DNA of 64,000 nucleotides from Rhizopus arrhizus. Taxonomy: Eukaryota > Mucoromycota > Mucoromycetes > Mucorales > Rhizopodaceae. Location: the NCBI GenBank assembly GCA_024220505.1, contig JAKZZE010000010.1:62001-126000 (forward strand). Reading direction: 5' to 3'. Below are positions 9,974-19,871 of this stretch, in pieces (within the stretch, counting starts at the first letter, position 1; the number at the start of each line of letters is the position of its first letter). A model generated the notes under the pieces. That model did not search any database. It saw only the letters and a program-made list of their open reading frames with translations, and was not told the origin of the DNA. The translations under genes were made by a program, and so were the position numbers.

Positions 9974-12113
9974 ATGGAATCGCCTCTAAATATCATAACA
10001 GTTAAAAGTTCAAGCGCTGGTATTGGGTGGAAGCCACAATATATTTCGCTACTCAAGACGCTTGTAGCTAATGTTCATACTCTTGTGTTATTTACATTCT
10101 CCTTTTTGAAGTACATCTTTATTCATGAACTGGAAAATAACCCTGCGTTTCCTTTGGGGGATTTCATTAATGTTGACTTTTTTAAAGAAGTCTTTTTGTC
10201 ACTCCTTAATAGCTACAAGCCAGGTAAACAGAAAGCTTCGACAAAATCAAGAACTTACAAAGGGCTAATACTCAACTATCGACACCAGTACTTTCAGTGA
10301 TGTTCGTATGAGCCAGTTAATATGAAGTATGATAATCAGATAGCCTCTTATGAAGTGGTAAAGATCGTCACTGCTTATCTGAATGGGGTCTAGCTTCAAT
10401 TCGGAAACAAAGTTCGAATGTTTTTTGATTTGCTCTTAAAGAAGAACGAAAGAATCAAGGCGCTGAAAAGCGAGATGAAGAACGGGGGAACAGAGAAAGA
10501 GTTTGCGGCAACTGTAAAAACAATAACAGAGCAGATAAGCAAGGTCAAGCTGGCCATATCATCAAGAAACATTGAAAATAAGCCTAAAGAGTTTTTCTCC
10601 TCAAATGATTTTGATATAATCCGTAATCTTTTTGACTCATATTCGACGGATTATCGATTTGTGAAAGGCTCGATCTATTATGACTGCAAAGCTAACCCTG
10701 TCAAACATATAAAAGCGTACTATAGACTATCAAGCATGTGCGAAGCACTTCAAAACAAACCATTCAATTGCTTCCCATTAAGAAAGGGCTTCATACCATC
10801 GTACATGACGAGTGATACGTATATTTTAAATACTCAAATCTTGAAGAGCTCCATCATCAGCCACTTAGATAAGGAAGTAGTATAGGGAGCCGTTCTTGGT
10901 GTTACGTCAAAGGCGATGAAACCACAAGGAGAAAGAAAGTCCATGAAGCTTAGAGGTACGATATACACAGATGGTGTGGGTGTGTCGGTGTTAAAGCAAA
11001 ACTACCACACGAAGAAGAAAGGTGGCAGCAGTGGCGGAAAGTCAAAGTCTATTGAAGCAGACGAATTCCAGTTCGTTGAGAAGTTGGAAAAAGAAGAGTT
11101 GTTGGCTGGTGTTGGCAAATGTGTATTAATTGATCCTAGTCATCGAGACTTGCTTTACTGTATGCATGAAAAGAGCATTGTTGAAAATAAAATGATTTAC
11201 CGATATACAAGCAACCAAAAAGCAATAGAACTAAATCCAGAAAATTCAGTAAGCTTAGGAATAACTTGAAGAGAGACGAAGTAATTACAGCCGAGCTTTC
11301 CCTGTCGAATTTCAAACCTTCAACTGTTAACAAAGACAGGTTTGTCGAGTATCTTCAAAAAAGAGCCAAAGTCATCCCAGCCATGAAAGCGTACTACTTA
11401 AAAGAAGATCGCCCTGTAGAAGATCAGCGTACCGGTGGTTTCTTACCGTGTAGAAAAATAAAGCTCTCAAGTTACATTAATCAGCAACAAGCAGACAAAC
11501 GGCCAGCCAAGAAGCTTAGGAAGAAGTTTGGGAATGATACTATCTTAATAGTTAGCAACTGGACGGCAGGAAATGTAAAGTATCATGAACCCATTAGAAG
11601 TGTCGGAATGAGAAGAATGCTAGGCAAAGAAGGCTTCCGGATGTACCTTCTTGACAAGTTCCGGACTTCTAGTCTGTGCCCTTCTTGCCAGAACCGTGAA
11701 CTTGAAAAGTTTAAAAAAGTACAGAATCCTAGACCATATCAAAGAGAAAAGTATCCCATTGCAGATCGTCATGGTCTTTTAAGGTAAGCGCTTTTTATAT
11801 ACAAGTAAAAGGAAAAAAAAATAACAAGCTTTCATAATTTCTGCTCAGGTGCAAAAACCAACAGTGTTTAAAGGTTGTGACCAGTACAATAGAAGCTACT
11901 GCTAAAATTCCTCTTTGTCGTCTTTGGAATCGTGATATAGCTGCTATATTAAATTTTAGACACATTCTTTTTAGCCTACGTGCAAATGGTGAAAGACCAG
12001 AACGTTTCTGTAAACCGAAGAAACCTTTCTCCACCGGCTCTAAAAGAAAGAATATATCATCATCATCAGTTAGCACTAGTCGACCGACGAAAAGACCAAA
12101 TAATCCTTTGTAG
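9974..12113 (+). pseudogene. Fanzor (eukaryotic TnpB-like RNA-guided nuclease), broken
   Basis: About 690 codons if read through its lesions, which matches the usual Fanzor size. Two exons join across 11784-11848 (GTAAGC donor, CTCAG acceptor). The C-terminal RuvC nuclease core is recognisable. RuvC-I has CVLIDPSHRDLL near 11125. The region YLLDKFRTSSLCPSC (11644-11690) leads into a zinc ribbon whose second Cys pair (CKNQQC) is restored by the splice. RuvC-III has LWNRDIAAILNFRHI. Lesions are TGA at 10298, TAG at 10391, TAG at 10883 and a one-base frameshift near 11235-11245. The Glu expected after Asp in the YLLDE-type motif is Lys (11656-11658). Homology continues across every stop, so these are mutations rather than introns. 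In the family, the protein uses an RNA from the transposon end as guide. Confidence 0.83.
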
Positions 12114-12309
12114 TTAACACTGTATTAATCCCAGATACAGTGCAAGTCTTTGAACAATAGTATAAGGGATTGCTTCGTCTACAAAAAGAATCTGCATTAC
12201 CTAATTTGTTTTGTTCACTTGTCTCAAAAAAGATTGGCGTTTGTCTCTTTTATCTTTTAAAGTGTCTAATTTATTTTATTAAATTGTGTCATTTTAGATT
12301 AAAACATTG
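12114..12309 (+). ncRNA. Candidate Fanzor guide (omega/f) RNA region at the right end
   Basis: In described Fanzor and TnpB loci the guide RNA is transcribed from the region downstream of the nuclease ORF and ends at the transposon border. Here that interval is only about 196 bp and consists of 60 bp of unique sequence followed by the right terminal repeat (12175-12309). This is inference from position only; no transcript or fold was computed. The terminal repeat itself is directly seen. Confidence 0.3.
12175..12309 (-). repeat. Right terminal inverted repeat of the Fanzor element
   Basis: Inverse of the left repeat with one clear mismatch inside about 130 bp and two more in the last nine bases. 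It is followed by TA at 12310-12311. Confidence 0.83.
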
Positions 12310-12662
12310 TATTCGCTTTCTAATTTCAATACCTGATTGTTATGTATGAAAAGATGAGTTAATCTAAAGCAAAATAGAATGGGAATAAAGTATAAAATAG
12401 CGCGATTATTTGGTCATATATTAGAAGATACCCTTGAAAGTTATAATGCCCTAATAAGAAAAAGTGCAAACATCAATTTTGTCGGGACGGCTGATCATTG
12501 GGCCCCGATGACAGCCCGACCCAATGCACGAGTGTTCGCGACCCAATAATTTTTTAGTAAAACAGACGCAAGGAAAATAAGGTTGGGAGGGAGGAATGGG
12601 GGAGAACTAATAATGATTGTCAAAGGAGCAACCTGATCATACCCTCTTTCGAACTGAACAAT
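12310..12662. other. Promoter region of the eS24 gene
   Basis: The stretch 12480-12550 is GC-richer than its surroundings (GGGCCCCGATGACAGCCCG) and lies 110-180 bp before the start codon. This suits a ribosomal-protein promoter, but no named element was recognised. Confidence 0.35.
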
Positions 12663-13312
12663 ATGGTAAGTACTTCCTTTTTTTTTAGTGGAAAAGAGAA
12701 AAGACAAACGATAGATAGATGGATGGATGGATGGATAAGATGTTAACTATCAACACTTGAATACATTTTCTTCATTTTAAAAGCAACATGAAGAATATGG
12801 AATGCTTTGATTTTATGCATCTTTAAAAACAAATAATTCTTTCAATTCATCCATTCTCTCTTCTCTTTTCATGCTCAACCAAAGAGAAAATAAGTTATTA
12901 ACAGAGAATATACAATTAGGCTGACGCCTCTTCCGTTACTATCAGAACTCGCAAGTTCCTCACCAACCGCTTGCTCCAACGTAAGCAAATGGTTGTTGAT
13001 ATCATCCACCCTGGACTTGCCAACGTTTCCAAGGACGAACTCCGTGCCAAGATTGCCAAGATGTACAAAGCTGAAAAGGAAGTTGTTTCTGTCTTTGGTT
13101 TCAAGACCCACTTTGGTGGTGGAAAGACCACTGGTTTCGCCTTGATCTATGACAACTTGGAAGCTCTCAAGAAGTTTGAACCCAGATACCGTCTCGTTCG
13201 TTACGGTCTTGCTGAACCTCCCAAGGGTGGTCGTAAGCAACGTAAGGAAAAGAAGAACCGTGAAAAGAAGTTCCGTGGTGTCAAGAAGACCAAGAAGGTC
13301 AGAAAGGAATAA
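12663..13312 (+). CDS. RPS24: 40S ribosomal protein eS24
   Basis: Exon 1 is only the ATG (12663-12665), followed by GTAAGT. Exon 2 is 12920-13312, giving 131 aa, the normal length. The protein begins [20 protein letters not shown] and continues with the conserved [41 protein letters not shown] and a basic Lys/Arg tail. It is a structural part of the small ribosomal subunit, needed for pre-rRNA processing in yeast and human. A long first intron (254 bp) directly after the start codon is common in fungal ribosomal-protein genes and may carry regulatory sequence; it holds a GATA/GATG repeat at 12711-12735. The 3' UTR follows without another gene for 700 bp. Confidence 0.96.
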
Positions 13313-14046
13313 TCAACGAGATTTATTTTGGTATATCTTTACTCTTTTCTTTGCTTTTATAATAAATATAGAGCTGATCTAACAAGCAAAGCAAAACTAT
13401 ACATAAAACATACGCTAAAATAATGATTTATTTTTGAAGAATGAGAAGAGGAGCATGGAAGAAAGACTGTAGTTTATTATGTATTGCGTGAAATATATGT
13501 TGAGTTTATAGATTTAATATGATTCATTTGATACACTTGTATCAGTGAAGGAGCTAAAACCAAACTTTTTATATTTTTAAATTTTGAGAGCTTCTCCAGC
13601 ACTACGTTGCATATGTTTTTGCGATTTATTTAACAGAACTTTACACAATGTCAAATGGTTTATATAAAACATGACTCAAGAGTTTTTGTTGAAGTTTAAT
13701 CTCAACCTTCAAGATGTTTGTGTGTAGAAGTGTTTTACTTTTTGTAATTTCCTTTTTTTCTCTTTTATCCCAAATCATAAAGACAGCTTTTTTCTTATTG
13801 AAAAAGTTCATGATATCTATTCTCAAGTCACATTTTAAATCGTTGAATAACACGAAACTGACAACGTTATCAGAAGGTAGTAAAGGACTTTTAGAGATTA
13901 TAAAGTAATACTGATTATAGAGTAGATATTACTTACGTTGCATTAGGCATAAGGTAAAAACCTTACTATTGTTTTAAACATATACAAATAATAGTTTATG
14001 TAAAAAAAAAAGGGCCAGTTATTTGGTTGACATTACTTCTCTTGAC
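13313..14046. other. Intergenic region, possible upstream exon
   Basis: The frame 13714-13908 could hold an N-terminal exon of the following gene (KLTTLSEGSKGLL), but no convincing splice donor was found. The frame just before the chosen ATG (SYLVDITSLD, about 14020-14046) fits the family, so the true start may lie upstream. Confidence 0.35.
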
Positions 14047-14777
14047 ATGAATCAAGCTAAAGCTTTACTTTCTGAATTAAGAAAGGTAATCAGGGAATAG
14101 AATAATTTAAACTATCGACCTAAAATGAAAATAGACATGTGCCTACTGTGATTCACTAGGAGTACTTCAGTTTAAAAATCGATTTACTTTTATATGTAAC
14201 AAGAATACATTAAAGGAACATGTTTTATCAACTTTAAACTACAATAATAGCTTGATTTTTATTGCTGTACAAGAAAAAGAGCCTATTAAAGTAAAAAAAA
14301 AGAAAAGAAAAGTATATAAACGTATAACTAATTTACCAAAAAAAAAAAAAGACAAATGAGTTACCAAGGCAGTTAGTGTATTGGTTAAAAGACAGACTAC
14401 TACCATTTTTATCCTCATCCGAAACAGTTTTCTACTCTTCTGTGGTACCAACATGCATGGTTGCCATTACGGGCTGGATATTAGAATACCCTGTTATTTA
14501 CACAACCCATTTGTCAATGGATAGCCCTGAAGATGAACTGGACGAATGGGAAATCAGAACAAATTGCCTTGGAAACCGATGTCTTCAAGTGATCCAAGTT
14601 TGGATGTCAAATCATATGCTTCTAAGCTTTAGTTACCCTGTATCGTTAATTGACAACCAGGAAATACTAGAAAATGATATAAAGCACAAGATCAACAAAC
14701 GCAGTATAGGTTATGATTGGTTGAAAAGCTGTCAAATAAAGAAACATCAAGTGTCACTAGAAAGATTTGCCATATAA
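14047..14777 (+). CDS. C1orf74/DUF4504-like protein with a homopolymer frameshift
   Basis: Exon 1 from about 14047 to 14085 joins at 14171 (CTTCAG acceptor) in frame. The reading frame then enters a run of 13 A (14338-14350). With 14 A the frame would continue smoothly into the long open part (14351-14777); as written it hits a stop shortly afterwards. The continuing part has ILEYPVIYTTHLS, a later TNCLGNRCLQVIQV and LLSFSYPVSLI. These match the YPV, NCL and SF-x-P-x-SL blocks of the C1orf74 (UPF0739) family, whose function is unknown. The frame upstream of the start reads YLVDIT, also typical of the family, so more N-terminal coding sequence is likely. The missing A could be an assembly error or a real mutation. 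Confidence 0.5.
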
Positions 14778-14893
14778 AAAACATAATTTTATTAATAAAA
14801 TACATATACGTACATACACATACACATAAAGAAGTACATAAAAAAAATCAAGAGGAGAAGCATACGTCATAAAAGATACTTTCTTTTTCTTTT

Positions 14894-15007
14894 CTAGTTA
14901 TTCGGTCTATGTCGTTTAGGACAGTTCCATGCAATATGACCAACTAAACCACAGAATGAACAACTTGTGCTTGTATTTTGTTGATTTGGTGAAACCATCT
15001 TTGCCAT
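14894..15007 (-). CDS. CCHC zinc-knuckle mini-protein (37 aa) or terminal exon
   Basis: The frame contains a perfect retroviral-type zinc knuckle, C-x2-C-x4-H-x4-C (CSFCGLVGHIAWNC), followed by a short basic tail and a stop. Such knuckles bind single-stranded nucleic acid. The first ATG is at 15007. Just upstream on this strand is an acceptor-like TTATTACAAG followed by in-frame codons, so this may instead be the last exon of a larger gene whose other exons I could not place in 15.0-15.6 kb. It is convergent with the C1orf74-like gene. Confidence 0.4.
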   Translation of the reverse strand: MAKMVSPNQQNTSTSCSFCGLVGHIAWNCPKRHRPNN

Positions 15008-17017
15008 CAATTTATATTCTTGTAATAAGAAAATAGATGAAAGAAAAAGAAAGAAGGAAAAAAAAAAGTGACATTATGATCCCCCTATACCCCACATACT
15101 GGTCGGCTATAAACTTTAAATGTTTGTTTTTTTTTTGTTGCTGTGTTCAAGTTGTGCTTTCTCACGCTTTTTGTCTTTTATGTCTTATGTTCTTTATGTG
15201 TTTTAAAGGAGTATTCATTGTATAATAGAATATTAAGTTCATTAAAGATTTTATTGTTTTTCTAATTCATTTGGTATCTTCTTTAGCTTTTACAATGTGA
15301 AAATATAAATCGGCGCGCAATTAGAAACGGATGTTACATGAAAACTTCTTTTTTGCTTTTTTAACCTGCATAGAATTATCTTGTCAGGAATGAAATCTTA
15401 TTGGCCAATTCCATCTACTGGCAAAAAAAAAAAATACCCAGTCCATGATCAAAAGCTTCAACTGCAAGAACAAAATATTTATAAAAAAAGTAAACAATAG
15501 ACAAAAAAATCTGTATTCCAACGCGTTAAGTCTATATATACTGGATTTTGTATGTAGTTTTGCGCACGAGAAGTTTAAATATCTTTACTTTTCAGCAGAC
15601 ATTTTGCGTATTTTTTAATTTCCGCTTCTTCAAAAAAATTCTTATAGCCCTTTTCTCCTTTTGGCAGCAAATCAAGCAGTAAAATGTACAGCTTTAATTT
15701 CAATTACAGCCATCTTGAACAAGAGTCCTATTACAAAAATGTGATTCACTACCAGTTTGACTGTGAAGCTTCATTTTTATGTCGTGATGAGACCTACAGT
15801 GGATTCAAAAAGGCATTGCTGTTAGTACATTTTCAGTTTAAAAGATAAGGATTGATTATAGCCGATTTGAGGTATTCATTACTAATAGTCTTTGGTGAAT
15901 CAATCAGTATATTATAATGTCATTGGGATATGAAGGGTATGAGAAAAGCACACAAGTTCAATTATTAAAGTTATTTATTCTACAACGTATGCTATACAAG
16001 CATACGCTAGAGCCATAGCTATAATGGGCTTATTCTTGATAAAGGATGCAACTTTATTACCAATATTTACATTGAATCATATCACTATCAGTTAAATTGG
16101 TACTATTTTAGTCGTATTAAAAATACTCTTCACATGCTGTATTATTGGCTATCAACAAGATGCTGTAAGTGTTCAATTTGGCGCAAAAAAGAATGTTTTT
16201 TTTTATCAAGAAAAGAAAGGGTAGATAGTATTGATATTGATAAAGTAACTTATATGATTACTGAAAGCGTAGATGATGTAAGTTGTTTGGTTTTGTATGG
16301 AAGTACAATTAAATTATTCCTTTGAAAAAGTCTTTTGGATATGAATCCCTTTCTGACCTTACTCTCATTTATATTGTTACTTTGTCAGAATAACTATCTT
16401 CTTGGATATTCATGCCCTGACTGAATTGGATTATGCAAACAAATTTTTCTTGCATGATGGATAAATAGATCTCCTATACTACTAGAAAAGTTAATTTTTT
16501 TAGTGAAAATTTATACTTGAAACACAACGAGGACGAGGATTCCGGTTCAATAGAAGAAATTGAAAAAGAAGATTGTAGCTCGTAGGTAGCAGACGAATTT
16601 ATATGGATGAAAGGAAGATAGTATTAGTATAGCGTATATGCCAAGGCATCTTCGATAGATGCTCCATACAATTAAGCGTAATCAATGTATCAATTGTTTT
16701 ATATATCAAATTAAAGAATGCAATAATTGTATATTAACCATTCTTTGTATAGTCTTCCCTCCCTTTTTTGTTTTAACCTATACAATTGATATATGTTGAT
16801 CCCAACAATTAGATAGCATAATTAAGTTTTTACTTTCTTTTTTGCTATTCGCTTTATGAAATGGCATGTCACTTCTGACTTTTCTTGATTCTTTGATATT
16901 GTGTATCTGTGGCGTTTTATACACATATCGTTTATTGTCCAATCATTTTATATCTAAGCGGAGTTTATCCAGTATCATAATGTCCTGAATTTTTTTTTTT
17001 TTTTGTACTTTAAAATC
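15008..17017. other. Unresolved region with exon-like fragments
   Basis: An open frame starts at 15684 (MYSFNFNYSHLEQESYY, ending near 15854). Further open pieces with good GT or AG edges follow: about 15930-16010, about 16206-16280 (ERVDSIDIDKVTYMITESVDD) and 16507-16587 (acidic end with a TAG stop). They may be exons of one plus-strand gene or remains of one. I could not join them into a single consistent frame and recognise no family. Confidence 0.25.
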
Positions 17018-17971
17018 ATGTTTTCAGAATTTGAAGTATTTAGAAAAAGACCCATCATCACCTACTCTCGTAAAACACGTCTTTTACCATTACAAGCTGA
17101 ACCCAAGCTAGAGATCTATAGTCACATTCCATTGCCTTCTTCTCCCACTGTACAATCGTCTGTTTCTTCGTCTAGTTCTAACAGTGATTTGATCGATGAA
17201 GAGCAAGAAGAAAAGCAAGATGACATATTTGACTTTCCTGAAGAGGAAGCTGTGATTGAGCTTATGGTTGCCTCTACACGAAATACGTCTTTAAGCCCAA
17301 AACCTCATAAAAGATCAAAGCAAACTAAAAAACCTACAAGAATCAAGGTTCAGCAGTTTGCGAAAAACAAAGAACGAACAGCAGCGCAAGCCTCAGCTGT
17401 ACAAGTCTCAATAATAAAGCCTTCAATAGTACAGTCCTCAGAAGCGCAACCTTTAGCAGTACAAACTTCACCAGTACAAACCTCAACAGAGCATTATGAT
17501 ATATTTGCATTTGATCCATTTCCTTCACGAAAAAAGTTTATTAATAACAACAATAATACTACATATTCAATCGGTCACAATTTTATATCGACATTTAATA
17601 ATGACAAGCAACAACTACAACAATTGCAGCAACCACAGTATCCAATAGAGAAAAGAAAAAGAAATCTTGTGGGACACCTTAAAGGCGCAAGTGGTGAAAA
17701 AGAGAATGTGTTACGAAAAGAATTTGATTTTTCTGATGATGAAGAAGAACCACATAATTTGCCAATAAAATTATCAACAGAACAAGTGACAAGAGAAAGA
17801 AGTAAATCACCAGAACTGAGTTATGAAGACAGGATGGAAAAGGAATTAGAATATATTATGCAATCAGAATTTGGTGAATCAAAAGAGCAAGTACGTGCAA
17901 ATGAAAGACCAAAATATCAACCCTTAAATGAAATCAAAGTTCGAGTAACTTATACCAAAAGATCAAAATAA
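17018..17971 (+). CDS. Low-complexity, probably disordered protein (317 aa)
   Basis: Not recognised. The frame opens a few codons earlier, but the first ATG is at 17018. The N-terminus has RKRPIITYSRKTR, followed by Ser-rich, Glu/Asp-rich and Lys-rich stretches, a repeated Val-Gln/Thr-Ser segment (about residues 120-160), a run of Asn, and a Gln-rich part. Acidic patches FDFSDDEEE and DIFDFPEEE alternate with basic ones. The C-terminus is EIKVRVTYTKRSK. This composition suggests a nuclear or chromatin-associated regulatory protein. The TYSRK start recalls WAPL-like proteins, but that is weak. Its stop lies 5 bp from the stop of the convergent CCA1 gene, so the 3' ends of the transcripts must overlap. 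Confidence 0.6.
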   Translation: MFSEFEVFRKRPIITYSRKTRLLPLQAEPKLEIYSHIPLPSSPTVQSSVSSSSSNSDLIDEEQEEKQDDIFDFPEEEAVIELMVASTRNTSLSPKPHKRSKQTKKPTRIKVQQFAKNKERTAAQASAVQVSIIKPSIVQSSEAQPLAVQTSPVQTSTEHYDIFAFDPFPSRKKFINNNNNTTYSIGHNFISTFNNDKQQLQQLQQPQYPIEKRKRNLVGHLKGASGEKENVLRKEFDFSDDEEEPHNLPIKLSTEQVTRERSKSPELSYEDRMEKELEYIMQSEFGESKEQVRANERPKYQPLNEIKVRVTYTKRSK

Positions 17972-17976
17972 AGCAT

Positions 17977-19664
17977 TTAATTTTTATTTGACCAATATTC
18001 TTTAATGGCTCTTTCACACTCTTCTTTTGTTCCATTTGGATTCTCAAGTTGCCAAATCATTATTACCTTTAATAACTCTGTTACATGTGGACCAGGTTTT
18101 AATCCAAGTACTTGGGCTGCTCTCTTTCCATCCACCATGTATTTCCATTGATAACATTCTTTAATACCGTAATCTTCTACCATCTTGATCAAGTCCTCAT
18201 ACTTTTGGCAAATCTCCTTTCCTACTTCAATCTTTTCTTCAGTATTTGACCAATCTATCTCTGGATAAACATCCAGTAGTTCTTTGACAGCCGTGCATTT
18301 AATTGCTGTTTCCCATAGGGCTCCTAAATCTCGGATAACCATTCCTAATTCAGAACGCTTCAATTTTCTCTCTGTATTCGTCTGTGCCAGCTGCTGCAGG
18401 ATGGGAATTCCGTGAAAGATGGTAGAGACTATATTCATATCCGCATTGGTTGTCTTGATCGCGTCTCGCAAAACGAGCCCAACCGCAGGCACTGGTTTTT
18501 TCTTTTGTTCAGCTGTCACGCCCAAGAAAGGCAAAACGCAAGCACTGAGAAGCATGTGTCGCTTCTCTGCAGCATTTGATGGTTTCAACAGTTTGTCCCC
18601 TAACCAACAGACAATCCCTACTGCATTTACTGCTACCTTACTCTCTGCTACATTTCCACTAATGATATTTGATGGTGCCTGGATGACAATTGGATAAAGT
18701 TCAAGTTGATGGATCAGTTGAATAGAGAGTAGTGGGTGCGGTCCCTTTATCATTTTATCAAATTCAGTGCCAATACGCTCTCTACTGACCTTGCTGATCA
18801 ATGCGCCCTTTATCTCTGGATGTTTAGCTGCTTCACAAATCTCTGTTGTTAATTCGAAACCAAATCGACTGGCAAATCGAATACAACGAATGACACGAAG
18901 AGGATCATCACGAAATGACACAAAAGGGGAAAAAGTTGTACGGATAATACCATCCGTTAGGTCTTGAATACCCTATTTTTCAAATGTTAATTCTGGTTCT
19001 TATTAATCTTTATCAAGGCTTGTTGCTTTACACATTTAGTGAAATCTTCCACTTGCATGGTATTCACATTGTAAAACAAACTGTTTATAGTGATATCTCG
19101 ACGATAAGCATCCTCTTTTGGTGTACCGAATGTCTATAGTCAAAGGGTTACAAAAAAGGTACCTTTTTATCAACTTTTTATTTACAATATGAGAAGGTAT
19201 ACGACTCCCTGGTTCATAAACTTCTGTACGCAGATTGCAAAAATCGACTTCCTGATCAAATAGTTTTGTTGTGGCTGTTTCGAGGTGTTTTGATTTTTCT
19301 GGATTACTATCGATTTTTGCAATCGATCGCGTGGAGTGATCGTGGCTTTCAAAGTACTTGTTGACAAACGTGGCAAATTCATAACCCATTAGATCATTCA
19401 CAGCGACGTCAAGATCATGACATTCTTTACCTAAGAGCTATTTCAACATCAAGTAAGTTGAAAGTTCCTTTTTAATGAGCATTTTACCTTATCACGAACC
19501 CAACCACCAGCAATTCTAGATTCAATTTTAGGTAAGTCAGGTCTTTCTTTAGCAATTAATTTAGAAACGCCTTGAAGTACTTTACATATTTTGGTTTCTA
19601 GTTCAGTTAGTTCAACCTTCATTACTGCGCCATTTTTGGCAACACCATAAACTTTGTCATTCAT
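17977..19664 (-). CDS. CCA1: CCA tRNA nucleotidyltransferase
   Basis: Adds the CCA end to tRNAs in nucleus, cytosol and mitochondria. Four exons: 19488-19664, 19186-19437, 19032-19133 and 17977-18972, all in phase 0, giving 508 aa, close to the yeast enzyme. The catalytic head shows RIAGGWVRDKLLGKECHDLD, the nucleotidyltransferase motif with two metal-binding Asp residues. Next come ETATTKLF and FGTPKEDAYRRDITINSLFY, then GIIRT and DPLRVIRCIRFASRFGF, the typical flexible-neck region. The C-terminal half is the tRNA-binding helical body. An in-frame ATG ten codons upstream (19694) is less likely, as it adds a hydrophobic Phe-rich stretch. It is co-directional with HSP70 upstream. Confidence 0.93.
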
Positions 19665-19871
19665 AAAAATAAAATAAAAGAAAAAAAGCTGCAATTTAAA
19701 TCAGTACAAAATAGTTTATTACAAAACAGTTGAATTTATTATTATACATTAAATACAATATCCAAAAGTTTTTTTTTATGTATGTTCCTTTTCACTATAT
19801 AAAAACATTTTTTTTTCTATAATACAATAAAAAAGTTGATAAAAGGGGAGGGAGGAGGATATTTAAATGAT

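Larger units (their letters stand above)
9502..12309 (+). mobile_element. Fanzor-bearing transposon with long terminal inverted repeats
   Basis: Left and right ends are inverted copies of each other: 9505-9636 pairs with 12175-12306. I see one mismatch over about 130 bp (GAGACAA on the left, GACACAA on the right). Extending outward gives ends CTGTGTTTT and CAATGTTTT, each flanked by TA (9500-9501 and 12310-12311), which fits a TA target duplication as in mariner-type elements. The only gene inside is a broken Fanzor. No transposase is present, so the element would need one supplied in trans. Fanzors are known from eukaryotic transposons including mariner-like ones. Confidence 0.83.

Noticed and set aside
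10298..10393. Introns explaining the Fanzor stops
   Set aside because: Recognisable family sequence (ASYEVVKIVTAYLN, LQFGNKVRMF) continues through the stops in the same frame, so these are mutations.
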